From assembly GCA_963763575.1 (NCBI GenBank), contig CAVXPD010000018.1, positions 1 to 64,000 on the forward strand: a stretch of DNA of 64,000 nt. The letters run 5' to 3'. A program made the translations under genes and the position numbers. Each line of letters starts with the position of its first letter. Positions within the stretch are counted from its first letter, which is position 1. Positions 1-8,990 of this stretch are shown in pieces. The stretch comes from Bog-473 sp963763575. Its GTDB lineage: Bacteria; Actinomycetota; Acidimicrobiia; Acidimicrobiales; RAAP-2. The notes beneath the pieces are model-generated. The model saw nothing but the letters and a program-made list of their open reading frames with translations, was not told the DNA's origin and ran no database searches.

Positions 1-318
1 GGCGACACTCGCGTGTGTGCCGAGGTCGAGCAACTGTTAGTCGGTGCTGACGTGCTCGTGCACGAAGCGTGCCGGTCTTCGGCCATGCAGCCGCTGATCG
101 CCGGGACGGTCTTCGAGGCGATCTTCAGCTACCACGCGGACACCGTCGAGCTCGGCAAGATGGCCGCCCGTGCCCGTGTGCCGCACGTCGTCCTCACCCA
201 CCTCATCCCTCCGCCAGAGGAAACCGGCGACGCCGAGGCCTTTGCGCACGATCTCCGCAGTGGTGGCTACCAGGGCCGCATCACGGTCGGCGAGGATCTG
301 ACGGTGATCAGCCTCTGA
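1..318 (+). CDS. MBL-fold hydrolase, RNase Z-like (3' part only)
   Basis: The gene runs in from before the window; the frame is open from base 1 and ends at a TGA. The visible ~105 residues match the C-terminal part of ribonuclease Z-like beta-lactamase-fold enzymes: a GDT triplet at the very start (the SGDT motif), LVHEA, then YHAD and VVLTH with the last metal-binding histidine. Such proteins bind two zinc ions and act as phosphodiesterases or related hydrolases. The part carrying the HxHxDH motif lies outside the window, so the substrate cannot be judged. Nothing downstream on the same strand looks like an operon partner. Confidence 0.8.
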   Translation, partial: GDTRVCAEVEQLLVGADVLVHEACRSSAMQPLIAGTVFEAIFSYHADTVELGKMAARARVPHVVLTHLIPPPEETGDAEAFAHDLRSGGYQGRITVGEDLTVISL

Positions 319-569
319 CCGGCCGGAGGTGCTCCGCATCGTGACGGGTCCCCTCGGGGCTGGTCGCATGTCCCGGGATTGTCCTCGGAATGTCCTGGGC
401 TACCAGAGTCACGAGATCGGGCACCTATTCACCCAGGGGAATCGTCTACGCGCTGACCGAGGACTATCGCCGGAAGCCTGATCCTTGTCGCGCTCCGGGA
501 CATCTCGTCGAGATGGAGCATCCATCCGGGCTCGGAATCCCTCTCGCTCATCTGGTCAAGACGGGTCTT

Positions 570-778
570 CTAACGACATTTCACCGCCAGAAGGCCGGTC
601 GAGCCCACCGACCAATGGAGCAGCGTCTGTTTGCCGCAGCCACTCGACCCCATCACCGCGACGCTCTCCCCTCTTCCGACGTCGAGGTCGACGCCGTCGA
701 TGGCCCGCAGCAGCCCCTCGTTGCTGCCATACTCCTTCGAAGGCCCCGGGCGCGGATGACGGCTGCCGCATCGTTCAT
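570..778 (-). pseudogene. ABC transporter ATPase, 5' fragment
   Basis: From an ATG at 778, preceded by an AAGGAG ribosome-binding site, the first ~14 codons (MNDAAAVIRARGLR) read in one frame. A one-base deletion near 735-740 then moves the reading to the next frame, giving KEYGSNEGLLRAIDGVDLDVGRGESVAVMG-type sequence and a Walker A, GSSGCGKQT. That is the beginning of an MacB/LolD-type ABC ATPase. The usual Ser after the Walker A lysine is Gln, and the match ends soon afterwards at a stop; no Q-loop, signature or Walker B follows. It is a 5' remnant and not functional. Confidence 0.65.
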
Positions 779-831
779 GGCCTGCTCCTTCTGGTGCTCC
801 AGCTAGCCGAGGCGTCTTGAGGCGGGGACCA

Positions 832-1197
832 TCACCCTTCCATTGCAGCGACATCCTCGGGAGTGCCGGGCCGGATGGAGGGCCACGGCAACGCGTTCAG
901 CCAACAGACGAACTGCTTCTCTTCGCCCTCGGCAAGAGGAACGGAGAGTTTCCTCGATCGCCGCAATCCCCCGAGGAAGTGGAGACTCAAGGAATGTTCT
1001 CCAGCTGAGACCTGGTACACCTTGATCTCTTTTGGCGAGATGTCGCCCACTTTCGAGCCGTCGAGGAAGACGCTGACAACACCACCCTCACCGATTGCAG
1101 GGCTCCGGCATTCGCCCCGACCCCGGCCGAGCCGGGATGCGGCCCGGACCAGAACAAGGGTCGGAAACGCCGGCCAAGTCGATTCGGGGCTCGCCAC
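832..1197 (-). CDS. small hypothetical beta-rich protein
   Basis: The C-terminal ~80 residues look like a compact beta-sandwich: SVFLDGSKVGDI, then YQVSAGEHSLSLHF and a charged loop. The pattern (protein-given ligand 'DG..VG.I', then 'V..GEH.L.L') resembles that of the frameshifted neighbour at 1506-1812, so the two are probably distant paralogues. The N-terminal third of the open frame is low-complexity Arg/Gly/Pro and probably untranslated; the real start may lie near 1110 or be lost. No function can be assigned. Confidence 0.35.
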   Translation of the reverse strand: MASPESTWPAFPTLVLVRAASRLGRGRGECRSPAIGEGGVVSVFLDGSKVGDISPKEIKVYQVSAGEHSLSLHFLGGLRRSRKLSVPLAEGEEKQFVCWLNALPWPSIRPGTPEDVAAMEG

Positions 1198-1505
1198 AGT
1201 TGGATGGTCCCTCCAACCTGGTGATCCCTGCCCCGCGAGGCACCTCCGACCCTCGTTGCCGCGCCAACATCGGATCCTTCACCTTCGAGGTTCATAGTTC
1301 TTCTCCCTTCCGTGTGAGCCGTTCGATTGTGAGCAGGTCATCTCTAGCCACGTGCCGATGCGCCTCAGGCGCTGAGCGCGCTCAACGAGCAGACTTGGGT
1401 GTGCGGATGGTAAGCCCCCATGATCTGAGCGGCTGCAGGTCTTTCTCGCAGCCAGCGTCCGAGCCAGAGGACAGCGGGTTGGAGTCACGTCGAATGGTCG
1501 TCGGC

Positions 1506-1812
1506 TCACTCGCTCTTGAGCGTGAGTGCAAGGTCGGGCTTGAGGATGGCCACGACGTAGACGGGCCAGACGCGGCCGCCCCAGCAGCGGAAGTTGACGA
1601 CCTCCCCTTCACCCGTATCAAAAGCCAGTCTTCGGCTGGTGTAGCGACCCCGCCGTGACTTGTAACGTGTGACGCCCCAGCTCGATTGGCACCTCGATCG
1701 TCTGCTTCCCTTCGATCGATGCGACATCGTTGCCGTCGAGCACCACCTGGAAGGTGCCACATCGAAGCTCCATGCCGGTTCCTTCTCTGACCAGCTGCAG
1801 GGTTGCTGCCAC
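1506..1812 (-). pseudogene. small beta-rich protein, frameshifted
   Basis: A GTG at 1812 with an upstream AAAGGAG-type ribosome-binding site starts a protein with FQVVLDGNDVASIEGKQTIE and ELGRHTLQVTAG. The frame breaks at a run of four C at 1648-1651; the other frame resumes with RYTSRRLAFDTGEGEVVNF and continues to a stop at 1506. The joined ~100-residue product fits a short actinobacterial beta-rich protein with a hydrophobic C-terminal segment (WPVYVVAILKPDLALTL). A single base in a homopolymer separates the two halves, so a sequencing error is as likely as real inactivation. Function unknown. Confidence 0.5.
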
Positions 1813-1875
1813 CGTCCTCTCCTTTCTCCCTGGTTGTTCTCAGTTGTCCGCGAGTGCTTCGTACCGTCTGGACGG

Positions 1876-2604
1876 TTAGTGGCGGACACCGGTCACGAGA
1901 CGTTCCCGGTCGAACATGGCCGCCACGAATCGCCATGCCATCCGTCAATGACGAGGAGACCCCCGGCGAATCCGAGGGCGAGACCGAGCGAGGGAGTGAT
2001 GACGTTGAAATTCACGGGGCGACGATGGCGACGGTGGCAGGCTGGCGAAGACGGCGAGCTGCTGGGCGGCACGGACGTCGTCACCGGGCTGGAGATGGCG
2101 ATACCGACCCAGATCGCCCAGCCGGCGACGAGCGGGTGAAGAGCAGCTGGACGAGGAGGTGGTCGCGCTCGAAGATTGCAGAGGTGACGCCGGGATGGGC
2201 GAACAGTGCGGCGGCGCCGAGGAAGATCCCGAAGACCACATACGCGATGGCAAGGGCGGGAAGAAGCGCGGCCAGCGCCTTACCGATGAGGAACTCCTCT
2301 CGAAGGATGGGCGTGGTAAGGATCGGTTCGAGCGTGCCCTGCTCGCGCTCGCCGACGACCGAGTAGGCAGAGAGGACAGAGGGGATGATGGCCGGGACGA
2401 TCAACAGGTGAGCAGTGAGAGCCCGATCCGGGTATCCAGCTTGGCGCTCGAGATCGAGACATCGATCGTGAAGAGCTGGATCACGGGGGCCGCGATGAAG
2501 ATGAGCGGCAGGAACGACATGGTGTAGATGACGAAGCGGTTGCGGCGGTAGTCGCGCAGCTCCTTCTCCAAGATCGCCCAAACCCTGGCCCAGCTGAAGC
2601 TCAT
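1876..2604 (-). pseudogene. ABC-2 type permease, multiply frameshifted
   Basis: It starts at ATG 2604, which overlaps the stop of the upstream ATPase in an ATGA. The first frame gives a permease N-terminus (WAILEKELRDYRRNRF, then a membrane segment). It breaks near 2405; the next frame gives SAYSVVGEREQGTLEPIL and ILREEFLIGKALAALLPALA, typical of ABC-2 exporters of the NatB type. Further breaks near 2130, 2035 and 1935 split ISS, VRAAQQLAVFASLPP, FNVITPSLGLALGFAG and RFVAAMFDRERLVTG before a stop at 1876. At least four breaks are needed. It is the membrane partner of the ATPase at 2801-3706 and as read cannot be made. Confidence 0.7.
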
Positions 2605-2800
2605 CGTTGCTTCGCCTCGACGTCCTCGTCGATGAGCTCGAGGTAGACATCTTCGAGCGAGTGACGGGACTCCCCCAGCGACAAGATGTCGAGTCCCGCA
2701 CTCACGAGCGCTCTGGCAACGGCTGGGGCGGCATTGTCGGGATCTGCGACGGTCAGTTCGTAGGAACCCGTTGGCTTCCGCTCCCATCTCTCTACATCCG

Positions 2801-3706
2801 TCAGTCCCCCGAATAGGCGACCGGGATCGTCGAGGGTCCGCTGGTGCGCACCTCCAAGTTCCGCGTGAACAGTTGCTTGCGCAGTTCATCGGGTCGTCCT
2901 ATGAGACGGAGCGTGGTGTTGAGGATCGCGACGCGGTGACAGAGCCGCTCAGCCTCCTCGAGGCGGTGCGTGGTCAGAAAGATCGTTACGCCGCGGTCCT
3001 TGAGCGCCGCGATGAGCTCGTGGACCTCTCTGGTGGCGACCGGGTCGAGCCCGGAGGTGGGCTCGTCCAAGAACAGCACCGCCGGATCGCAAAGCAACGC
3101 CCTGGCCAGCGCCACGCGCTGTCGGAGGCCTTTGGAGAGCGAGCGGCAGAGTTCGTTAGCCCGGTTGCTCAGGTTGACTGCCTGAAGGGCGCGCTCGATG
3201 CGCTTGCGAGCCTCGGACAGCTCGTAGAGCCTGGCGAAGCACTCGAGGTTCTCCGCCACCGTGAGGCGGAGGTAGAGACCTGGGGACTCGGGCATGACCG
3301 AGATCCGCGCCCGGATCGCCGGGCCGTTCTCGGCGCTCAGGGGGATCCCGGCGACCGTCGCTGAGCCCGAGGTCGGCGCGATGAGCGTGCCGAGCGTCCT
3401 CACGGTGGTCGTCTTGCCCGCCCCGTTCGGGCCGAGGAAGCCGAAGACCTCGCCGTAGCCAACCTGGAACGACACATTGTCGAAGGCGACGCGGCTTCCG
3501 AAACGCTTGCTCAGATGCTCGACCACCAATGCGGGCTCGTTGGTCGAGCCATCGAGCCTCGTCGCCGTCGTAGGCACCGGGTCGGCCCGATCAGGCAGAG
3601 CGGCCTCCAGATCCGGCTGCGCTTGAGTGACACCTTGCTCGGGTGTCATTGGCGCGTCGAGATCGTCGGCCATCCGCAACCGGGTACCTCCACGGGCGCG
3701 GACCAT
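2801..3706 (-). CDS. ABC transporter ATP-binding protein, NatA/CcmA type (C-terminus frameshifted)
   Basis: Energises the export complex formed with the adjoining ABC-2 permease. After a ~60-residue variable N-terminus come Walker A GPNGAGKTT, the signature LSKGLRQRVALARAL, Walker B AVLFLDEPTSGLDP and a switch histidine in TTHRLEEAE. The frame ends early at 2801, but a one-base change in the C5 run at 2806-2810 opens a frame with LTDVERWERKPTG and SRHSLEDVYLELIDED, ending at 2601 inside the permease start codon. So the full gene is probably 2601-3706. ATG 3673 (MADDLDAP) is an alternative start. It is divergent from the TetR gene at 3820, its probable repressor. Confidence 0.8.
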   Translation of the reverse strand: MVRARGGTRLRMADDLDAPMTPEQGVTQAQPDLEAALPDRADPVPTTATRLDGSTNEPALVVEHLSKRFGSRVAFDNVSFQVGYGEVFGFLGPNGAGKTTTVRTLGTLIAPTSGSATVAGIPLSAENGPAIRARISVMPESPGLYLRLTVAENLECFARLYELSEARKRIERALQAVNLSNRANELCRSLSKGLRQRVALARALLCDPAVLFLDEPTSGLDPVATREVHELIAALKDRGVTIFLTTHRLEEAERLCHRVAILNTTLRLIGRPDELRKQLFTRNLEVRTSGPSTIPVAYSGD

Positions 3707-3736
3707 GTCACCGTCGCTCGCAGGTCACATCTCCTG

Positions 3737-3830
3737 CTTGTTCAGCCGATGGAGTGCCAGCGTGAACCACACACGCCCCTACGATAGCAAGTCCTGAACA
3801 AGCGTACTAATATCTAAACATGAGTTCAGG
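3737..3830. promoter_or_regulatory. TetR operator half-sites in divergent intergenic region
   Basis: CTTGTTCAG (3737-3745) and CTGAACAAG (3794-3802) form a perfect 9-bp inverted repeat between the divergent ABC ATPase and TetR genes. A third half-site, GTTCAGG (3824-3830), covers the first codons of tetR and is inverted relative to CCTGAAC at 3793-3799. TAATAT at 3808-3813 is a plausible -10 for tetR; transcription would start at or near the ATG at 3820, so the message may be leaderless. Arrangement fits autoregulation together with control of the exporter; binding is inferred. Confidence 0.5.
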
Positions 3831-4449
3831 TGACGTGGCGGTGACGCAGAGGCAACGCACGTTTACCGAGGGGGCTCGACGCATCCAGATCATCGAAGCG
3901 GCGATTGACACCATGGCCGAGGTCGGTTTCGCGCGTGCGTCCCTGGCTCGCATCGGCGAACGCATCGGGATCAGCAAGGGCCTGATCGGTTACCACTTCG
4001 CCGGCAAGGACGACCTGATCAAGGAGGTGGTGTCCGAGATCGTCGAGCGCGGCATGGCCTACATGCAGCCTCGCATCATCGCCGAGATGTCGACCGCCTC
4101 GGGATTCTTGCGGGCCTACATCGAATCGAATCTCGCCTTCATGCGAGATCACCGCAACTACATGGTGGCCATCGTCGAAATCAGACGCGGCATCATCGCC
4201 GACGGCCTGGAGCACCTCAACGCGGACATGGACGCCGCCGTGCACGTCCTCGAGCAGCACCTCGTTCGCTACCAGTCCCAGGGCCAACTCCGCCCCGACT
4301 TCGACCCGCGGGTGATGGCAGTTGCCATCCGGGCAGTCATCGACGCGGTGCCGCGCCGCCTGACCCACGATCCCGACCTCGACGTCGATAACTACGCAAC
4401 GGGAATCGCCAACATCTTCCATCTGGCGACGAGCCTCGAGGCAAAGTGA
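3820..4449 (+). CDS. TetR/AcrR family transcriptional regulator
   Basis: 209 residues. The N-terminal helix-turn-helix is clear (IIEAAIDTMAEVGFARASLARIGERIGISKGLIGYHF), followed by the helical ligand-binding C-terminal domain. TetR proteins act as dimers that leave DNA when a small ligand binds. It is transcribed away from the ABC exporter genes at 1876-3706, and inverted repeats lie between them, so its likely job is to repress that exporter and itself. The exporter now appears broken, which would leave this regulator without its main target. The ligand cannot be read from sequence. Confidence 0.9.
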   Translation: MSSGDVAVTQRQRTFTEGARRIQIIEAAIDTMAEVGFARASLARIGERIGISKGLIGYHFAGKDDLIKEVVSEIVERGMAYMQPRIIAEMSTASGFLRAYIESNLAFMRDHRNYMVAIVEIRRGIIADGLEHLNADMDAAVHVLEQHLVRYQSQGQLRPDFDPRVMAVAIRAVIDAVPRRLTHDPDLDVDNYATGIANIFHLATSLEAK

Positions 4450-4580
4450 TGAGCAGCGACTCCTAAAGGTCGACGGCGAACGTTGAGCCAGCCCGCCGCT
4501 CGAGCGGCCCTCACACGATCCCACGAGTATCCCACGGATTCGAATTTCGATGCGTGAACTACTGAAGAACTCGTCGGAGT

Positions 4581-4802
4581 GCTCTCGCTACCATCATCAC
4601 CGCAGAGGCGGACGTCGTGCGAGACGAAGCGGAGATCTACGGAAGCAGGCTACGTGAAGCGCGAGTACCTGTCACAGGATTGCGCTACCTCGGCACGATC
4701 CACGACTGCATGGTGCTCAACGCTCTCCGCGATACGACAGCAGCTCAGGCGGCGATGTCTCAGGTTGTCGTCAAATTGCGGAATTCATTCGAGAGCAACT
4801 GA
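4581..4802 (+). pseudogene. alpha/beta hydrolase (acetyl-esterase/HSL type), C-terminal fragment
   Basis: The frame reads ALATIITAEADVVRDEAEIYG, then LREARVPVTGLRYLGTIHDCMVLNAL and ends LRNSFESN before a stop. This is the C-terminal end of the hormone-sensitive-lipase-like esterase family: the AEADVVRDE segment holds the catalytic Asp and the position of GTIHDC normally carries the catalytic His (IHGF). The nucleophile elbow and cap domain are absent upstream. It is a truncated relic with no start signal of its own. Confidence 0.6.
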
Positions 4803-5084
4803 CAAAGAACCATCGCTGTCGCTCATTGCAAACTCTCCTTTGGAGAAGGAGCTCGGAAGCGGTCAGAGTCTGAAATTGGGGGTAATTCTGCAAACAAAGT
4901 GGGATGGATTAGCGCCGGCCCGACGGGCCACGACGTCTTCTCGGGCAATCTACGAAACTCGGGCCTCAACGACATCACCGACCTGCTGACCGTCCGAGAT
5001 GGCAACGATTGCAGCGAAGATAGCTATGGCCCCCGACAACTCCCCTGAAGAGTTCACGAGGCGGGATGGTGCGAAAGCACCGGC
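4803..5084. other. intergenic, no gene recognised
   Basis: About 280 bases between the esterase relic and the end of the lipoprotein gene. Lower GC than its surroundings, short uninformative frames only, no convincing promoter or hairpin seen. Confidence 0.4.
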
Positions 5085-5514
5085 TTATCGCCGTCCCCCG
5101 GCTCGCCCGTAAAAATGGCTCTCGCTCTCCTGGCAATCGATCTCTACGCGGCTCGTGACGTCGTTGGTCACTTTGACTGGTCCTGGTGCCTGACACTCGC
5201 CGGCACCCCCTTTGAACTGGGGACTCCCTCCTGCGACGGTGTAGCGACCGGTGGGCAGGTTGGGCTGAGAACCGGCCGTTGGCGGAGAGGTCGATGGTGG
5301 CGATGTTCCCGTTCGACCCATGGAATGTGACGGAGCCGCTGAGCGGTCGGGGCCCTGTCCCAGCCGGACCGCCGACAGCCTGGAGTGTGCCATCAAGGAT
5401 TCCCTGGTCCGGAGGCGACGAACAGCCGGCGAACGACACCCCTGCACAGAGAGCTGCGAGTGGCGTGAGGACGGTCAATGGGACCCGACGAACGGCACTC
5501 TTCGGTTTGGCCAT
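5085..5514 (-). pseudogene. lipoprotein of an ABC exporter operon, frameshifted
   Basis: ATG 5514 lies 5 bases after the stop of the upstream permease. The N-terminus is a lipoprotein signal (PLAALCAGVSFAGC, lipobox FAGC), followed by a beta-rich segment with SGSVTFHGSNGNIATIDLSANGRF. The frame then breaks near 5261-5266; deleting one C joins it to NLPTGRYTVAGGSPQFKGG and DVTSRVEIDC, which ends at 5085. The joined ~140-residue product would be a small surface lipoprotein with a carboxypeptidase-regulatory-like beta domain, exported and anchored outside the cell. One base decides whether the gene is intact. Confidence 0.6.
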
Positions 5515-5519
5515 TGTGA

Positions 5520-7754
5520 TCACTCGTTCCGGGCGACCTCGGGCCCCGTGATCCGATCGAGGATGGGGAACGTCGCGGCGATGATCGCCATCGACGCGGC
5601 CAACCCTCCGATCACCGTGGCCCAGTAGGAGAATCCCGGAAGGCTGAAGGCGAGCCCTACCTGCGAGTGCAGGTAGAGGGCGGCCGCCAACAGCCCGACG
5701 ACGATGGAGACCGCAGCGACGAGGAGCAGGGGCAGCGCACTCTCCAGCGTCACGACCCGGTGCAGGAGTTTTCGCGGGACCCCCGTAAGTCTGAGCAGGC
5801 TGAATGGCCGCCTCCGCTCAGTGAGACCGGCCGCGATGTTCACGGCCAGGCTGCACGCAGCGATGATCAGGCTGGCCACGATGATCACGTCGGTCATGGC
5901 CTGGATCATGGTCAGCAGGCGCGCCGTCGAGGGATCGAGTGCCTCCACGGTCACCGGTGTGCCCTGGAGCGGGAATGCGCGCTCGAGCTCTGTTCGCACC
6001 CGTTCGATCGCACTCGAAGATCCGTTCGTCGCGACGACGACCGCGCTCACGGGGATGGATGCGAGCTGCGTCGCCGACAGATTCCAAGAGGGCCAGGTCG
6101 TGGTCGACGCGTTGGCGGTGTGCCCCAGGACCTTCGAGAGGAAGTATCCGACGGACGCCACGGTGGCCTGCGGTGCGCAGCGGCCGATGGCCGGAGTCTT
6201 GGCGAGGTCGTCACACGCGACGACCCCGAACGATCGCCCCTCTTGCGTCTGGTTGGGAGCCTCATGGACCACCGCCACCCCTTGCACCCCCGGCGTCGCC
6301 CGCAGCTCGTTAAGGATCGAGGGAGGGACGGAAGCCACTACGGAGGCCGTGGGGCAGTCGGTGGTCGAATAGGTGCAGAACGGGTCCGCGAGGGTACTCA
6401 GACTGGCGTTGGCGCTGCTCCCTCCGGTTACTTGCGTCACCGAGCTGAGGGCACCGATCGCCGCGCTGGCGACGAAGAGGGCAATGACGAGGCCACTGAC
6501 AAAGCGGAAGGCAGCCTTGGGGTTGTCGAGGAGGTGACGACCGGCGATGAGCGTGGCGGGGCGACTCGCTCTTTTGGCCATGATCCGCGACCCAGCCGTT
6601 GTGAACCACGGCCCGGCCAGAACCAGACCCACGATCAGCAGCGCGAATCCAACAAGGAGCTCGAGGAGCTGGCTCCCGATGGCGCCGGGCTTTCCGGCCG
6701 CGTCGAAGTAGGCGAGGAGGGCGATACCTGCCAACAAGGGAACGATCCGGGCGATCCCCGGTGGGCGCTTCCTGACCCGTCGCGTCACTCCGAGCGGAGA
6801 AATCTGTACCCGGCGCAGCGCGAGACGTGCGGAGACGACAGCGGCGATGGGGACTCCGACCACCGCGATGAGGATGTCGACGGCGTGAAGGGAGAGGTCA
6901 CCCTGCGCCAACGGGGTCCCGGTGATCGGCACGTGGTACAGCAGTGGTCGGACAGCGAAGAAGAGTCCGAAACCGAGGACGACTCCGGCGAGAGCGGCGA
7001 CGATCGCTTCGACGGCCGAAATCGTCGAGATCTGGCGAGGAGTGGCGCCGATCAGCCGCATAGAGGCGAAGCGCTCTTCGCGCCGGACGGCCGACAGTCG
7101 GCTCGCCGTCGCAATCAGGATCAGAATCGGTAGCACGAGCGCCACGGCCCCGCCGACCAGGATGAATTCCAGAACTGGCCCGCTCCCGATCACGCTCTGG
7201 CAGCCATAGCAATTCGCCAGGCCGCGGTGGATCGCCCCGATCTCGATGGCAGCCGGCTGCTTCGAGAGCTGGCCGACACTGTGACCGATGACGATGATCA
7301 ACGAGTTCGGCGACGGCAGACCCGCGCTGCCAATGGCGCCCACCAGCCGACCGGGGTAGCGATCACGCAGCTCGCCGGCGGGCTGGGAGCGAAGCAGGCT
7401 CACCAGCGCGGGCGAGGCGAAGTACTGGTCCGGACCAGGCAGGCGGGACATTCCGGGAGGGATGGGTGCGCCCGGCCCGGCCGCCGCGACGTCGATCTGG
7501 TCGATGAGCTGACCCCCGAACGAGTCGGTGCTCGGCTCCCACCACAGGCCCCTGGCGGGCGAGGCAGGCGATGTCGGCTGCACCGCCGAGTTCAGCCAGG
7601 CACCGCGATCGCTCTGGGCGTGGAGACCATTGATGCCGGCCAAGGCGGCCAGCAACAAGCCGACGCCCAGGGCAACCGCAGCAGCGGTGACGACGACCCG
7701 CAGGAGAGCTTCACGACCACTCCCCAAGGTCAGCCGAAGGCCGAGCCGGATCAT
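5520..7754 (-). CDS. ABC transporter permease, FtsX/MacB-like
   Basis: 744 residues with one N-terminal membrane helix (VVVTAAAVALGVGLLLAALAG), a large extracytoplasmic region, a block of three helices (FILVGGAVALVLPILILIATA onward), a further hydrophobic block and a second FtsX block at the C-terminus (MTDVIIVASLIIAACSLAVNIA; two more helices near the end). The duplicated layout is that of large single-chain FtsX-like permeases in actinobacterial exporters. Its ATG overlaps the stop of the ATPase at 7751, so the two are translationally coupled. It probably moves lipids, lipoproteins or peptides out of the membrane rather than importing solutes. Confidence 0.85.
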   Translation of the reverse strand: MIRLGLRLTLGSGREALLRVVVTAAAVALGVGLLLAALAGINGLHAQSDRGAWLNSAVQPTSPASPARGLWWEPSTDSFGGQLIDQIDVAAAGPGAPIPPGMSRLPGPDQYFASPALVSLLRSQPAGELRDRYPGRLVGAIGSAGLPSPNSLIIVIGHSVGQLSKQPAAIEIGAIHRGLANCYGCQSVIGSGPVLEFILVGGAVALVLPILILIATASRLSAVRREERFASMRLIGATPRQISTISAVEAIVAALAGVVLGFGLFFAVRPLLYHVPITGTPLAQGDLSLHAVDILIAVVGVPIAAVVSARLALRRVQISPLGVTRRVRKRPPGIARIVPLLAGIALLAYFDAAGKPGAIGSQLLELLVGFALLIVGLVLAGPWFTTAGSRIMAKRASRPATLIAGRHLLDNPKAAFRFVSGLVIALFVASAAIGALSSVTQVTGGSSANASLSTLADPFCTYSTTDCPTASVVASVPPSILNELRATPGVQGVAVVHEAPNQTQEGRSFGVVACDDLAKTPAIGRCAPQATVASVGYFLSKVLGHTANASTTTWPSWNLSATQLASIPVSAVVVATNGSSSAIERVRTELERAFPLQGTPVTVEALDPSTARLLTMIQAMTDVIIVASLIIAACSLAVNIAAGLTERRRPFSLLRLTGVPRKLLHRVVTLESALPLLLVAAVSIVVGLLAAALYLHSQVGLAFSLPGFSYWATVIGGLAASMAIIAATFPILDRITGPEVARNE

Positions 7755-8467
7755 GCGCCGACCGCCACCGGGCTGGCGACCCGGCCGTCGCGCACGATCA
7801 CCTCGCGGTCCGCGTAGGCGGCGACGCGGGGTTCGTGGGTTACGAGGACGACCGTGATCCCCTCCTCGCGGGCCACGAGGGTCATCAAGTTCATGACGAG
7901 CTCACCGGTCAGGGAGTCGAGTGAGCCGGTGGGCTCGTCGGCGAACAGCACGTCGGGCTGCGCGACCATGCCCCGAGCGAGGGCGACCCGCTGGGCCTGG
8001 CCCCCTGACATCTCTCCCGCCCGGTGGCTTTCCAGCCCGTCGAGCTCGAGCCGGGCGAACCAGCTCCGCGCTCTGGCCAGGGCCTGTTGGCGGCGCATCC
8101 CCCCGAGAAGGAGTGGGAGGGCGACGTTCTCCTCGGCTGTGAGTTCCGGGACGAGCTGGCCGAACTGGAAGACGAAGCCGAAACGGTCTCGGCGGAGCCG
8201 GCTTCGCTGCTCCTCGCGCAGCGCGTCGATGCGCTGCCCGTCGAAGATCACTCGGCCCGACGCGGGGACCAGGATGCCGGCGAGGCAGAGGAGCAGCGTC
8301 GACTTGCCCGATCCGCTGGGGCCCATGACGGCCACGATCTCGCCCCGTTGCACGGACAGGCTGGCGTCGCGCAGCGCCGGGGTCTCGCCGAAGGAGAGCA
8401 CGAGGTCCTGCGCCTCGATGATGGTGCCCCCAGGAGAGATGAGGGCAGAAGCGTTGGGCGTGTTCAT
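7751..8467 (-). CDS. ABC transporter ATP-binding protein, LolD/MacB type
   Basis: 238 residues. Walker A GPSGSGKST, Q-loop FVFQFGQLVPELTAEENV, signature EMSGGQAQRVALARGM, Walker B DVLFADEPTGSLD and switch TVVLVTHEP are all intact. This is the family of ATPases that serve FtsX-like permeases such as the one encoded immediately downstream. ATG 8467 overlaps the stop codon of the PadR gene (ATGA) and its own stop overlaps the permease start, giving a tightly coupled PadR-ATPase-permease-lipoprotein operon. Longer upstream starts in this frame would run through the PadR gene and are rejected. Confidence 0.9.
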   Translation of the reverse strand: MNTPNASALISPGGTIIEAQDLVLSFGETPALRDASLSVQRGEIVAVMGPSGSGKSTLLLCLAGILVPASGRVIFDGQRIDALREEQRSRLRRDRFGFVFQFGQLVPELTAEENVALPLLLGGMRRQQALARARSWFARLELDGLESHRAGEMSGGQAQRVALARGMVAQPDVLFADEPTGSLDSLTGELVMNLMTLVAREEGITVVLVTHEPRVAAYADREVIVRDGRVASPVAVGA

Positions 8468-8988
8468 ACGGCAACCTCCGTGGCGAGTGCGGTGAGTCGA
8501 GCGGTCGTGAGGTCGATCCAGCGGAGGTCGGCCTCGAGGTGGAACAGACCGTGGTCGGCGAGGAGCGAATCGATCAGGGTTCCTTTTTGCTTGAGGTCTG
8601 TGAGCTCGCGCATCCGGTGCATGTGCGCGGCGCGCTGGGCGTCCAGGTACTCCTCGGCCCGGCGACCGAGCATCAGCGACAGGACGACCTTCACGAAGAG
8701 ATCGGTCTGCAGGTGGGGCTCGGCGGGGATGGGCTCCGAGAGCCACGCCTCGACCTCGTTCCGGCCAGTCTCGGTGATGTTGTACCGCTTGCGATCGGGA
8801 CCGGCTCCTGGCTCGGCATCGCCGACGATCGCCTTCCCGTCTCTCGCCAGGCGCGAGAGCGTGGCGTACACCTGGCCGTAGGGCAGCGGCCGGCCGCGCC
8901 CGAAGTAGGTGTCGTAATCGCGCTTCAGGTCGTAGCCGTGGCTCGGTTCGCGATCGAGGAGGCCGAGCAGGGCCATAGGGACACTCAT
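8464..8988 (-). CDS. PadR family transcriptional regulator
   Basis: 174 residues. The N-terminal winged helix (ALLGLLDREPSHGYDLKRDYD, then PLPYGQVYATLSRLARDGKAI) is characteristic of PadR, followed by the helical C-terminal dimerisation arm (VEAWLSEP, AQRAAHMHRMREL). It is the first gene of an operon with an ABC exporter; PadR regulators of this kind usually repress their own promoter and are released by a toxic compound that the exporter removes. A perfect palindrome sits directly upstream of the start codon. ATG 8988 is supported by this site and by similarity in length to the family. Confidence 0.92.
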   Translation of the reverse strand: MSVPMALLGLLDREPSHGYDLKRDYDTYFGRGRPLPYGQVYATLSRLARDGKAIVGDAEPGAGPDRKRYNITETGRNEVEAWLSEPIPAEPHLQTDLFVKVVLSLMLGRRAEEYLDAQRAAHMHRMRELTDLKQKGTLIDSLLADHGLFHLEADLRWIDLTTARLTALATEVAV

Positions 8989-8990
8989 AC

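Noticed and set aside
5667..7133. 488-codon plus-strand frame over the FtsX-like permease
   Set aside because: Arg/Asp/Gly-rich antisense shadow with no domain; the minus strand encodes a clear permease.
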